DNA from: Flavobacteriaceae bacterium
GTDB lineage: Bacteria; Bacteroidota; Bacteroidia; Flavobacteriales; Weeksellaceae
Direction: 5' to 3'
Assembly: GCA_031277475.1 (NCBI GenBank)
Contig: JAITMJ010000005.1
Coordinates: 1-62,200 of the forward strand
Length of the DNA: 62,200 nt
The notes beneath the pieces were generated by a model. The model was not told the origin of the DNA, searched no databases, and saw nothing but the letters and a program-made list of their open reading frames with translations. The position numbers were made by a program, and so were the translations under genes. Of this stretch, positions 50,911-60,532 are shown piece by piece; positions within the stretch are counted from its first letter, which is position 1; every line of letters begins with the position of its first letter.

Positions 50911-52173
50911 CTAAGGATTGGTTTTCTCAAAATGTATGTTCTTGTTTTCGAGCGAAATTTTAAATCCTTTTTGCCGTAAATATTCGCTGATTTCATGGTC
51001 TGTTTTGATGTCTCCGGAAATAATTTTGTTGTTCAATTTCAGATTTTTTATTTCGGTGTTTATGCCTTTGCTCGGAATAGAAATTTTCACGCCGTCCGAT
51101 ATTGTCAATGTTGATGAATTGACGAATTCCGCATGTTCGCTTGTTCCGGAAATCAAAATGCCGGTATCTGCAATTTCGGATTGTGGCAGACAAATTTTGT
51201 CGATTTGCAGGCTAAATCCGGTTTTTGTTTCAAACGTGAGGGAGGAAATGCCGACCAGAATTTCGGTGGCGGTATTTTTTTGGCTGTTTGTTTGGTGCAG
51301 CATTTTTTCGTCAATGATGAGGCTGATGTATTCCGCATCGGAGGAAAATCTTATGACGGGCGTTATCAGTTTTAATACCGTATCCATGGCATTTCCTGCG
51401 GAAAACGTATTGAAAATATTGTTTATTCGGGTTTTTTCCGTTTCGTTTATCGGGCGGATTTCATCGTCGGTTTTGATGAAAATATCATTAATAAATTGGC
51501 TGAACGGAATTTTTTTTTCGCTCAACACGATTGGGATGTAATCCAGATATTCGCCATCATCATCATAAACCACATCGGCTTTGTATTTTTTGTTGATTTG
51601 TGCGATGATGGATTCTATTTCATTTTTGTTTTTATAAGCAAGTGCTTGCGGCAATATTTCACGTTCAGAATCTATCATACGGCAAAGAATATCCACATAA
51701 GATTGAGAATAGTGGTCAAAATCTTTTTCAAAATCATATCGCATATATCGCATAATTGGATATTCGGTGGTTCCGGTGATATTAAAATCACGAAATTGGG
51801 ATTGGCAAGGCGTAAGATTGATGCCGATGCTGTTTTCCGGATGTGTGAATGAAAGAACGGGCTTTATCGGAGTAACCAAAATATAATACTCCCATATTGC
51901 CGAGCCGCTTGTGTTGATGCTGAATTGGTAATTTTTGTAAAACAGTTTGCTGTATGCTTCCTCTCCGCCTGCAAGTTTCCAAGGGATAAGTTTTGAAAAC
52001 ATATTGTAACTTTTTAAATCTACCAATTGGGGAAAATAAACCGGAGATCTATTTACCGTTTCATTTTTTTTGCAAAAGCAAGTGTCATAATCTGCCGAAT
52101 ATTCTGTTTTGCTGTTTTGTGCGGAATATTGTGCGGAGATTAAAGTGCAGAGTAATAATGTTTTAGGGTTCAT
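50911..52173 (-). CDS. Exported protein of unknown function
   Basis: The product has 420 residues. A short signal peptide (MNPKTLLLCTLISAQYSAQ) is likely. The mature part starts with two cysteines (DTCFCKKNE) and includes two acidic/aromatic patches (YDDDGEYLDYIP, WEYYILVTPIKPVL). No known domain is recognised. It converges on the SRPBCC gene, with 27 bp between stops. It could be surface-exposed, but there is no sorting domain. Confidence 0.65.
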   Translation of the reverse strand: MNPKTLLLCTLISAQYSAQNSKTEYSADYDTCFCKKNETVNRSPVYFPQLVDLKSYNMFSKLIPWKLAGGEEAYSKLFYKNYQFSINTSGSAIWEYYILVTPIKPVLSFTHPENSIGINLTPCQSQFRDFNITGTTEYPIMRYMRYDFEKDFDHYSQSYVDILCRMIDSEREILPQALAYKNKNEIESIIAQINKKYKADVVYDDDGEYLDYIPIVLSEKKIPFSQFINDIFIKTDDEIRPINETEKTRINNIFNTFSAGNAMDTVLKLITPVIRFSSDAEYISLIIDEKMLHQTNSQKNTATEILVGISSLTFETKTGFSLQIDKICLPQSEIADTGILISGTSEHAEFVNSSTLTISDGVKISIPSKGINTEIKNLKLNNKIISGDIKTDHEISEYLRQKGFKISLENKNIHFEKTNP

Positions 52174-52282
52174 ATTGATAGAGGTATTTTTCGTATTATT
52201 TTAATGAATATCCGTTTAATAGAACTTGAAACTGTAGTTTCCAATCAAAAAAGCAACTTGAAAGCCGCAATGTTTAAAGCAT

Positions 52283-52720
52283 TTATTTTTTGTATAAACT
52301 TTTTTTAAGTTCTGTTGTAGTTATACAAATGTCGTAACCTTTTGCTTTCAATCCGTTTTGTAATTGAATATCGGTTGTCCAAATTTTATGTTTGGTATAG
52401 AGATGTAATGCAACAAAAGCAAGGTCTTCCAAATCAATATCGCGTACTATTTTATAGGCTTGAACAACATCTTTTTTAGGAATGTCTTCCATATTGATGA
52501 TGCTGATTTTGGCAAGGAGCATTGTTAATTCGTTTAACTTTTCTTTCCTGCTTTTTTTCGTATTGTCCACAATTTCATCGATTTTGTCCCTAATTTCATC
52601 AATCAGAAAATCGGGTGCAAAAAACTGAATTTTACTTTTTGCGGTCAATATTTTAGCAATAATGCCTGAGGGTTTTTGTAATGCGCTGTAAAAAATATTG
52701 GTATCGGTAATGACGATCAT
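52283..52720 (-). CDS. PIN-domain nuclease toxin (VapC-like)
   Basis: The product has 145 residues. The first acidic residue of the PIN active site is Asp7 (ITDTNIFYS). Further acidic residues that fit lie near DEIRDKIDE (about residue 42), DLEDLAF (about 98) and WTTDIQLQNG (about 117). PIN toxins cut RNA. The ATG overlaps the stop of the small upstream gene by ATGA, as in translationally coupled toxin-antitoxin pairs. Confidence 0.88.
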   Translation of the reverse strand: MIVITDTNIFYSALQKPSGIIAKILTAKSKIQFFAPDFLIDEIRDKIDEIVDNTKKSRKEKLNELTMLLAKISIINMEDIPKKDVVQAYKIVRDIDLEDLAFVALHLYTKHKIWTTDIQLQNGLKAKGYDICITTTELKKSLYKK

Positions 52721-52881
52721 AAATTGTGCAATGCCAGCAGTCGTTTAGTAATGTTTTGATTGATCTCTTTTACAATCCGTACTTGTTTATTTTTTTGTGC
52801 CGAGTCTAATACTTTTTTATTTTTAGACTTTATCGTTTTGTTTTTAGCGGGTATTACAGGATTTGAAACCGTAGTTTCCAT
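52717..52881 (-). CDS. Small antitoxin-like protein of the PIN toxin pair
   Basis: The product has 54 residues from ATG 52881 (METTVSNPVIPAKNKTIKSK). The frame is open to 52959, but the -7 box TATATTTG (52915-52908) lies inside that extension, so 52881 is preferred. It is highly basic, with a C-terminal helix (KEINQNITKRLLALHNL) that could wrap the toxin. It is not similar to any family I recognise. Its 3' end overlaps the toxin start by ATGA. Confidence 0.7.
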   Translation of the reverse strand: METTVSNPVIPAKNKTIKSKNKKVLDSAQKNKQVRIVKEINQNITKRLLALHNL

Positions 52882-52907
52882 AAGAACAGATTTTAAATTT
52901 GATATTA

Positions 52908-52915
52908 CAAATATA
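52908..52915 (-). promoter_or_regulatory. -7 box TATATTTG of the toxin-antitoxin pair
   Basis: A perfect TAnnTTTG on the minus strand, 26 nt before ATG 52881. Confidence 0.6.
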
Positions 52916-53029
52916 CATTCTTTTTTTTCATTTGTGTTAGGTTTCCGAAGCCGTTTCAAATATACAAAATACCGGATTTTATTTATTATTGAGATTGCCG
53001 GACATTCATTTTATTTTATTCAGAAAAAT

Positions 53030-55618
53030 CTATTTAGGACCGTAGTGGATTTGTCTTGGGCGAGGTGGTAGTTTTGGAGATGGAGAAATATTTCCATCCA
53101 TATCAACAATGCCGTCGTCCGTTACTATTGAACTTTGCCCAAAATACCAATTACAAGAAACGTCGTTATTACCATTGTGATATATTGAGGCTATTTTTTC
53201 ACCTTTGTTGTTGAAAAAAATATCTGCATCCGGATGACAAGCAACATAAAGTTTTTCGGATAAAATTTCTACGGCACCGTATTCACAAGGAATGAATTGT
53301 TGTTTGCCGTCTTTGCTCAGCAATCCCCATTTTCCGTTTTTGCGGACTTTTACAAGTTCGGATTTGGTTTTATTGTAATAATTCCCGGTGTTGAGATTTA
53401 ATCCGAAAATTTCCATATTTCCGTATTCGCAAGGAATAATTTGTTTTTTTTGAAAATCTATTATTCCCCATAATCCGTCAGTATTCACGGCGATAAGATT
53501 TTTGTTTATGACTTCTATATTATCGTATTGAAAAGGAATAATCCGATTTCCTTTAAAGTTTATGAGCCCCTGTTTTTCCGATTGTGAAGCGACAATAAAT
53601 AAACCGCCGTACAAAGCCGAATCATCATACACTTTCACGATATTTTGAAATTGCGGTTTGATGATTTCTTCGCCGTCTTCGGTCATTAAACCTTTTTTGT
53701 CGTTGTCTTCTGTGATGATCCATTTCGTCCATCCTCCTCGTTCAAAACGTTTAAAACCTGTGTAAAGAGATTTCCCGCGTTTGCCTGTTTTATTGTCTAT
53801 CGCACTCCATTTTTGATTTTCTTGTATAAAAAATGTATGGTTTACGCTTTCAATTTTATCGTAGATGCAGGGTGCGATTTCTTTTCCTTTTTTGCTTATG
53901 AGACCAAATTTTGAACCGATTCTTACTTGGATAAAATTTTGCTTGTCATAATAATAGTCGTTAGTGCCTAATATTTCATCGTATTTGAAATCGGAAAGCG
54001 GTTTGGCGGTGGCACTGTCCACAAGTCCGTATTTATCGTTTAATTTAAGAAAAAACAGATTTTTCCGTTGCCAACTGTATTTTTGGTATTCCATCGGGAT
54101 GATCCATTTGCCGCTATCGGCAGCGATAAATCCTTGTTTATCATTTTTCTCTACGCGAACTACATTAGGAGAACCACTCATAGGATATATGTCATCATAT
54201 TCGCAAGGGAATATCATTTTTCCGTTGTCATCCATTAATCCGTAAACATAATAGCCTGCGCCGGAGGAACGCAAGCGGGTTTTGTACAGATTTGTGCCGG
54301 AGCGGAGAGCTTCTATGCTTTCATACTCGCAAGGAATCACTTCTTTACGAAGTTTGGTATTGATCATTCCCTTTTTTCCGTTTTGGCTCACAACGAGCAG
54401 ATGTTTTGCCGTAACACGATAATCGGAATAATAGTCTTTAATCGGATCATAAACAAATGGAAAAATTTCTTCGCCTTGATTGGTGAACAATCCGGATTTG
54501 CCATTTTTCTCGGCAGCGATTTTATCAACATTAATCTGATATACAATATTGTCGAATCGGCAAGGGAGAATTTCCACATCGGCATAATTGCGTACGCCCC
54601 ATTTTCCGTTTTGGAAAACTTTCAACAAATCCGATTTCAGGATTTCAACCTGCTCGTAATTTTCGGCTATTTTATTACCTTTTTTATCATAAAGAAAGTT
54701 TTTGTTTCCCCGTTTCGCTTGAAAAATATCTTGCTGAGGTTGAACATCGCTATATTCAGCAGGAATAATAATGTTTCCGTTAATATCCGCTATTCCGCGT
54801 TTTCTGTTGATTTCTAATGTGAAATAATAGTTTTTATTTTCTTGTTTCGATTTAAAAAAATCTGCGTGAAAGTGGATGTAATTGTATTCAACAGGAATAA
54901 TGATGTTTCCGTTAATATCTGCTATTCCGTAATTTTCGTTGATTCGTAATTTGAAATACGGATATTTCCTATTATCGCCGCTATCGAGACCGATGCCATC
55001 ATATATGCACGGCAGAATTTCTTTGCCGTTGGTTTTATCCAAAAGTGTGTATTTACCATTTTTTTGTGCAATAATATAATTGTTTTGTGAATAATAATTT
55101 GCATCGCTTCCAATAATGTCGTACTGAACAGGCACTACCACAACGCCGTTGTCATCCACCAATCCATATTTTTTGTCAAGAGAAATTTTTATCAAATTCT
55201 CATTAAAACGTCCCACAAAAGTATAAATGCACGGCAAAATTTCTTTTCCGGATTTATCAATATATCCTGTTTTTCCACCACGAACAGCCCGTGCAATTCC
55301 CGCTTCGTTGAATTTACCGATAGATTCGTATTCAATAGGAATAATCGTATTTCCGTTTTCATCAATCATACCCGTTTTACACCATAAAATAATATCATCG
55401 GTTTTGGTATATTGTTCTTTACAATCCGATGAGTAAACAAAAGCGTATCCGTCTGCAAAAGAATCGGCGCGGTGATATTGACAAGGAATCACCACATTTC
55501 GCAAACTGTCGGAATATCCCCATTTGCGATCGCTGCATTGATAAGGAATTAATTTCGGCAACTGCGCCTGCAAATGCCCGGATACGAAAACAAGAACTAA
55601 TATTTTGAGGAATTTCAT
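53030..55618 (-). CDS. Secreted WG-repeat protein
   Basis: The product has 862 residues. The signal peptide MKFLKILVLVFVSGHLQAQ is followed by many WG repeats of about 40-45 residues, of the kind KWGVRNYADVEILPCRFDNI, KYGLVDDNGVVVVPVQYDII and KRGIADINGNIIIPAEYSDV. WG repeats form beta-rich surfaces for protein binding. It follows the nuclease gene by only 26 bp with no -7 box in the gap, so it may be transcribed with the defence operon, although its function may be unrelated. Confidence 0.85.
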   Translation of the reverse strand: MKFLKILVLVFVSGHLQAQLPKLIPYQCSDRKWGYSDSLRNVVIPCQYHRADSFADGYAFVYSSDCKEQYTKTDDIILWCKTGMIDENGNTIIPIEYESIGKFNEAGIARAVRGGKTGYIDKSGKEILPCIYTFVGRFNENLIKISLDKKYGLVDDNGVVVVPVQYDIIGSDANYYSQNNYIIAQKNGKYTLLDKTNGKEILPCIYDGIGLDSGDNRKYPYFKLRINENYGIADINGNIIIPVEYNYIHFHADFFKSKQENKNYYFTLEINRKRGIADINGNIIIPAEYSDVQPQQDIFQAKRGNKNFLYDKKGNKIAENYEQVEILKSDLLKVFQNGKWGVRNYADVEILPCRFDNIVYQINVDKIAAEKNGKSGLFTNQGEEIFPFVYDPIKDYYSDYRVTAKHLLVVSQNGKKGMINTKLRKEVIPCEYESIEALRSGTNLYKTRLRSSGAGYYVYGLMDDNGKMIFPCEYDDIYPMSGSPNVVRVEKNDKQGFIAADSGKWIIPMEYQKYSWQRKNLFFLKLNDKYGLVDSATAKPLSDFKYDEILGTNDYYYDKQNFIQVRIGSKFGLISKKGKEIAPCIYDKIESVNHTFFIQENQKWSAIDNKTGKRGKSLYTGFKRFERGGWTKWIITEDNDKKGLMTEDGEEIIKPQFQNIVKVYDDSALYGGLFIVASQSEKQGLINFKGNRIIPFQYDNIEVINKNLIAVNTDGLWGIIDFQKKQIIPCEYGNMEIFGLNLNTGNYYNKTKSELVKVRKNGKWGLLSKDGKQQFIPCEYGAVEILSEKLYVACHPDADIFFNNKGEKIASIYHNGNNDVSCNWYFGQSSIVTDDGIVDMDGNISPSPKLPPRPRQIHYGPK

Positions 55619-55644
55619 GTTTTTTTGTATTGGTGATGGATTTT

Positions 55645-57468
55645 TTATAGTTCAAACTTCAACTGCATTTCTTTTTCTTTGTACAACTTGTAAACCGTTG
55701 GAAAATTTGTTTTACCCTCAATTTTCTTTATTAGGTCGCTCATTTCTTGTTTGAAAATTCCGATTGCCCATTCGTTACGATTAGTAATACGAAAAATAAA
55801 ATCAACATTGTCAGGTTGCCAATCGGTTGTAGTGTTGTTTTTTATACCAAATGCAACGCCGATTACAATGTTTTTCAGTTGCTTGTTTTCATCAATCACT
55901 TGCGCAACAAGTAATGTTTTTTTGAGTGCCGTTTTTAGTTTTTCATCGGTTTTGTAACGCAAAATCTTTTCCAAATCCTTTTCTACGCTTGATTTTGCAA
56001 ACATACCTTTGCTTTCGTTTAATATGACATCAATTTTTGAATGTGCCGGTGGAAGTGCAATTACATCGGGATATTCACGAGGTTGGGCTTTCCCGAGTTC
56101 CGGATTTGGCAAAACCGCACCGCCGCCTTGCGAGCCGGGATAAGAAACTGAAACGATTTGAAAACCGTTTGGAATTAAGATTTTATGAACAATGGTGTAG
56201 GTTACTTCGTCCTCATCAACTTCATTTGCGACTTCGATAATCGGAGTTGGTTTTGTATAATTTGAAAAACCAAAGTATGCCGAAAATGCAGGCAAGAAGT
56301 TTTTATTTGTTGAATTTACCAATTTTCGCTTGTCCCATTTTAAACATATTCCGTTGTGATTTAGATAAATTCCGTCTAAAAAATAAGCCAATGTCATCAC
56401 AACTTTATTGTTTGTGATTTTGTTTTTATGTTTTTCCCAAACAGGTTGAAAATCTATAACTTCGTTTAATGATTTTGCATTTTTTGCAACCGTTTTAAAT
56501 TCGTCTATCAACCAATCTGGCATTCCGCCTTTGTCCATTTCGAGGGCGGTTTTCAATTTTTCACGCAATAAATCAAGCGTTGTCATATCTTGTTTCATCA
56601 GTTCGTTTCCTCTTGGGCGAACAAGTGCATAAATCCCAAAAACCTGTCGGGTTTCAGAAAACAAAAACGAAATGAATGTCAAAATCCCTCTGTCCGGATC
56701 CATTGCATGACTGAAACGATTGATTTTTGCCGCAACAAAATCGGGCTTTACGAAATAGCGCAATTTATTCAGATTGTCACTTCTGCGATTTTTCCACGCT
56801 TCTAACAATTCTTTCGCACCCGTTGCCGAATCAACTTGTTTGCGGTAAATTTGATAGGATTTATCTTTTTTCAATTCGGCAAGGCTTTTTGAAAACCAAT
56901 TTTTTTCAGATTGCACAAAAGCCGAAACCGCATTTTGCAGTGTTGCCGTAAGAATGGCAATATCGGGCGGACAAGACGGATATTTTGCGTTGCGTTGAAG
57001 TGTGTATTTGTTGTCTTTTCGGGTTTTCCAATCTGCAATGATATAGCCTTCATATCCGACTTCTTCAATAAAAATTTTCGGTGTCGAAAACGGATTGTAG
57101 TTTGCTCCGCCAAATTCTTTTTCAGAATATTTTTCGCCTGATAATTTTAAATAATATGCGCCTGAAAGATAGGCGGCAACTGCGCCGTAAGTACGTTGTA
57201 ATTCGTGGTCTTCGGTGGTAACGGCTTCTGTAAATTCAATGAGGATTAACGGATATTCTTTATCATTGACAATTCCTGTAATCAAAACGTCGGGTGTTGT
57301 CATCGTTTGAAGTGCGGAAATTGAGCCATCGTTCAAATCTTGTGCGGTTTTTGCTCGCTTTACCAAAACTATTTCAACCATTTTTTTATCAATAACTTTT
57401 TCGATTATCGGCTTGATGTAGTTTTCTGCTTGTTCCAAGCATTCGTAATATATTCTGATGTGTTTCAT
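55645..57468 (-). CDS. Putative restriction nuclease with two PD-(D/E)XK-like regions
   Basis: The product has 607 residues. Near the N-terminus PD at 59-60 is followed by IEFTEA at 77-82, a PD-(D/E)XK-like core in which the usual lysine is replaced by Glu. Near the C-terminus PD at 467-468 is followed after 16 residues by NESKG (E485, K487), which fits the classical PD-(D/E)XK pattern better. The middle (KNWFSKSLAELKKDKSYQIY and so on) has no recognised domain. Its start immediately follows the methyltransferase stop. The pair could form a restriction-modification system, with this as the cleavage subunit; assignment is from motifs and context. Confidence 0.7.
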   Translation of the reverse strand: MKHIRIYYECLEQAENYIKPIIEKVIDKKMVEIVLVKRAKTAQDLNDGSISALQTMTTPDVLITGIVNDKEYPLILIEFTEAVTTEDHELQRTYGAVAAYLSGAYYLKLSGEKYSEKEFGGANYNPFSTPKIFIEEVGYEGYIIADWKTRKDNKYTLQRNAKYPSCPPDIAILTATLQNAVSAFVQSEKNWFSKSLAELKKDKSYQIYRKQVDSATGAKELLEAWKNRRSDNLNKLRYFVKPDFVAAKINRFSHAMDPDRGILTFISFLFSETRQVFGIYALVRPRGNELMKQDMTTLDLLREKLKTALEMDKGGMPDWLIDEFKTVAKNAKSLNEVIDFQPVWEKHKNKITNNKVVMTLAYFLDGIYLNHNGICLKWDKRKLVNSTNKNFLPAFSAYFGFSNYTKPTPIIEVANEVDEDEVTYTIVHKILIPNGFQIVSVSYPGSQGGGAVLPNPELGKAQPREYPDVIALPPAHSKIDVILNESKGMFAKSSVEKDLEKILRYKTDEKLKTALKKTLLVAQVIDENKQLKNIVIGVAFGIKNNTTTDWQPDNVDFIFRITNRNEWAIGIFKQEMSDLIKKIEGKTNFPTVYKLYKEKEMQLKFEL

Positions 57469-58590
57469 TTATTTTTTCAATATTATCAAATGCTCTTTCT
57501 TGTTTTTCTGTGCAAATGTAGGATTAAAAATTCGAGAGTGTTCCGACAAATCAGACGAAATAATATTGCATATTTCAAACCCGATTTCAGGAATAAAATC
57601 TTTTATAACCTTATCTATTTTGATGTGTTCTTTTTTAATAACGCTATCGCCAATAACGATAAATGCCAATCCGTCTTTTTTTATTAAACGATACATTTCG
57701 GAAAAACATTTTTTCAAATCTACCGTCCATTGCGCTGCGGGTTTTTTCAAACTCGAATATTCTCGGCGCGAACCGATTTCATTGTATTGTGCATACTGAA
57801 CATCCAAATCAAGCCAACGTTTGCGAAATTTGTGATACAAATAATAATCATAAGTATTGGCATAAGGCGGCGAAGTGATAATAATATCAACGCTTTCGTT
57901 GTTGAGCATTGACAAGTTACGGCTGTCGGCATTTAATAATTTCAAGTAACCGTCCGCATTTATTTTTTTAGAATATTCCGCAATTCGAGTTAAATATTCA
58001 TTGGCTCTTGTGAGAAACAATCCGAAAGTAAAGTTGTCCGGAACATTTTTGTTTTTTGCTGCAAATCTTGTGTCGCTATCTTGGTTTGAAACCCTTACAA
58101 TGATTGAGGATAAAACGATTTTCAAAAAGTCTTTTACATTTTCATTGTCGAGTTTTGTAATCAGATTGAGAATATGCGTTAATTCTTCGGCTACATTCAT
58201 TTGAAACCAATGTTCCAAACCTTCAATTTTTTTTACTTCGATAGTCGGACGTTTCATTTTCCATTGCAAATCCTCACATGCAATTATGTTAAGGAATAAT
58301 TTAATTTGCGTAAGTTCTCTTTCGGAAAGCGGCGTTGCTTTTACTTTTGAGAGCAAAGATGATAAACCGTTTACATCTACTCCAATTGCGTTGCAACCGA
58401 ACAATCGAGCCTCCACAAGTGTTGTTCCCGAGCCACAAAAAGGGTCTAAAACGGTTGCGTTTTTTTGTGCAAATTGTTTTAGTATTGTGTGCGGCAACTG
58501 CGGCGGAAACTTTGCAGGATAAGGATGCAAAGAATGCGTGAGATACATTGTATCGCTGTTACCGAAGTTGAAGTTTATGTTGTAGTTCAT
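57469..58590 (-). CDS. Site-specific DNA methyltransferase (adenine-N6 or cytosine-N4)
   Basis: The product has 373 residues from the chosen start MNYNINFNFG at 58590. The longer frame to 58665 overlaps the end of herA by about 60 bp, and no clear ribosome site supports it. Motif I DPFCGSGTT (49-57) binds SAM, and motif IV TSPPY (239-243) is catalytic; the order X-I-IV is a class alpha-like layout. Its stop touches the nuclease start. Amino-methyltransferases with SPPY modify A-N6 or C-N4; which one is undecided. Confidence 0.88.
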   Translation of the reverse strand: MNYNINFNFGNSDTMYLTHSLHPYPAKFPPQLPHTILKQFAQKNATVLDPFCGSGTTLVEARLFGCNAIGVDVNGLSSLLSKVKATPLSERELTQIKLFLNIIACEDLQWKMKRPTIEVKKIEGLEHWFQMNVAEELTHILNLITKLDNENVKDFLKIVLSSIIVRVSNQDSDTRFAAKNKNVPDNFTFGLFLTRANEYLTRIAEYSKKINADGYLKLLNADSRNLSMLNNESVDIIITSPPYANTYDYYLYHKFRKRWLDLDVQYAQYNEIGSRREYSSLKKPAAQWTVDLKKCFSEMYRLIKKDGLAFIVIGDSVIKKEHIKIDKVIKDFIPEIGFEICNIISSDLSEHSRIFNPTFAQKNKKEHLIILKK

Positions 58591-58603
58591 AGTTTCTATT
58601 TGT

Positions 58604-60532
58604 CTAAATTTCCACATTAAAATCTTTTTCCCTAAACCAATTCTTACTAATCTCGTTATTATCACTTTTCGGTTTTGGGTCGGCTGTATTTACTTTGAAT
58701 GTTGTTGGCAAATTAACGGCGTGACCAAAAATTAAAGCGTGTTGAGTAGGAATTGATGGCAAGCGTTTTAATATTGTGTCCGAAATATGCGGTGTGATTT
58801 GTCGAATATGTGATAAATCTTCGGGATTTTGTATTCGGTGAACAATAAAATTACTGCATTGCGATAAGACTGTACGCGACAATTCGCTTGGTCTTTGTGA
58901 AGAAATCAACAAAAACATACCGTATTTTCGCCCCTCTTTTGCAATGCGTTCAAATATTCTGTTCGCATCGCCAAATACTTTTCCCGATTCGGTGGAAATA
59001 TAGCGGTGTGCTTCTTCCAAAACAAGATTTACAGGGAATTTATTTCTATCTTTTGCTTTTCGTAATTTTTCAAAAATCATTCTTGCTAATACGCAAGATA
59101 TAACTTCTACCATTTCATCATTTGCGGAATTTAAGTCAATAATTATTATTTGAGATTTTTTGGTGTTTTGAGTGATTCCTAAAAATTGAGATAAAAACTC
59201 GTTTTGATTTACTTCGTTGTGGTTTTTTGTCAGGAATTTAAAATCATCTCTGTTTTGTACGCTTTTGTATCTTGTAAGTAGTGAGGAACAATAATCTCTA
59301 ATTTGTTTATTACCGTGAAATTCTTCATATAACAAAGCTGTTTCAAGTGCTCTACCTAAATCTTCAAAATTAAATTTTTCAGAATTGTAGATAGGGTCTA
59401 TTATAATATCTTCTTTAATAAATCTACGAACTGCATTTTTAAATATATCTTCTTCGTTTGGTGGAAAATTTCCATATTGCGCATTGTATTTAGTAAAATC
59501 AATAGAAGGATTAAATTTTGCAGATTCTAATAAGGATATGATTCTTTGTCGTTTTGCAACAGGACTTTCCCAGTGCTCAAATACATACATAATACTGCAA
59601 GCGTATATATGTTGTAACGCTTCGGACGATAAATTTTGTGTAAAGCCTAACGCATTTCGCAATATTGGCAGCTGTGTTCTTTCGCTTGCTTGCAGTAACA
59701 ATGCCCATTCATCAATATTCAAAAACCAATGTGGCAGTACAAATTTTTCTGCATTTTCTTCATCTGTTTCGGGGATTTCGTCTATTGTAAAGTTTTTTAC
59801 CTCAATATCATTATTGTTTTCGGCAAGTTTGCTGAAAGCCTGCCGATATTCGCCATTTACATCAAAGAAAATAAATGTACTTCCTGTTGCACTGTATTCT
59901 TTATATCTGTACAAAGTTTGCAGCATTGAAGCAATCGTACAAGATTTTCCGCTACCTGTATTACCCAAAACTGCTGAATGACTGCCGAAAAATTTATCAA
60001 TATCTATTTTTACATCATAATCGGGGAAAATACTTGCACTTCCAATCGGTAATGAAGTATAGCGATTTTTACATTGACAATTTCCTTTTCTACATTCTTC
60101 TGTTTCTTGGCAACTTGTTTCAAAAGATTTGTTTGTCTTGAAAATAATATCTAATTCTTCTTCCTTAATGTAGAGAACATCGGAATACAAAGTAGGATAA
60201 ACACTTACGCCAAAATCAAAATTTTTATTGTTAATTGTTCCAATCGGAATAACTTCTAAAAACTTGCCTGTCTGTATTTTACTTAAAATTTGTTCGGTTG
60301 GATTTGAAAAAGGTACATTCAAGTCTTTTTCTCTAACACCCGAAACCTCTGCAACTAAATAATAGTTCTGATATGGAACAATCACATAACTATTCAGTTG
60401 TGCAAAATAATGAATGTCGTCAAAACCGCTTACATTAAAGTTTTCCAATCCGCTTAACAATTCAACTGTAAAACGGTCGGAATTGATTGCTACGACTTTG
60501 CCAATCACTCGCTGTTTATCTTCTTTTGTCAT
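58604..60532 (-). CDS. HerA-type DNA translocase/ATPase (DUF87), SIR2 partner
   Basis: The product has 642 residues. The Walker A GNTGSGKS is at 190-197 and the Walker B region is LVLEEAHRY (503-511), with ISSQRPSEL following. A four-Cys insertion (C141, C147, C152, C154) may bind zinc. HerA ATPases pump DNA as hexamers. In the SIR2-HerA system they form a large complex with SIR2. The gene overlaps the SIR2 gene by ATGA (60529-60532). Confidence 0.93.
   Translation of the reverse strand: MTKEDKQRVIGKVVAINSDRFTVELLSGLENFNVSGFDDIHYFAQLNSYVIVPYQNYYLVAEVSGVREKDLNVPFSNPTEQILSKIQTGKFLEVIPIGTINNKNFDFGVSVYPTLYSDVLYIKEEELDIIFKTNKSFETSCQETEECRKGNCQCKNRYTSLPIGSASIFPDYDVKIDIDKFFGSHSAVLGNTGSGKSCTIASMLQTLYRYKEYSATGSTFIFFDVNGEYRQAFSKLAENNNDIEVKNFTIDEIPETDEENAEKFVLPHWFLNIDEWALLLQASERTQLPILRNALGFTQNLSSEALQHIYACSIMYVFEHWESPVAKRQRIISLLESAKFNPSIDFTKYNAQYGNFPPNEEDIFKNAVRRFIKEDIIIDPIYNSEKFNFEDLGRALETALLYEEFHGNKQIRDYCSSLLTRYKSVQNRDDFKFLTKNHNEVNQNEFLSQFLGITQNTKKSQIIIIDLNSANDEMVEVISCVLARMIFEKLRKAKDRNKFPVNLVLEEAHRYISTESGKVFGDANRIFERIAKEGRKYGMFLLISSQRPSELSRTVLSQCSNFIVHRIQNPEDLSHIRQITPHISDTILKRLPSIPTQHALIFGHAVNLPTTFKVNTADPKPKSDNNEISKNWFREKDFNVEI

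Noticed and set aside
52882-52959. Longer start of the antitoxin-like gene at 52959
   Set aside because: The -7 box TATATTTG (52915-52908) lies inside it.
57469-58665. Methyltransferase start at 58665
   Set aside because: It would overlap herA by about 60 bp and adds a segment outside the family alignment; 58590 starts just after the herA stop.
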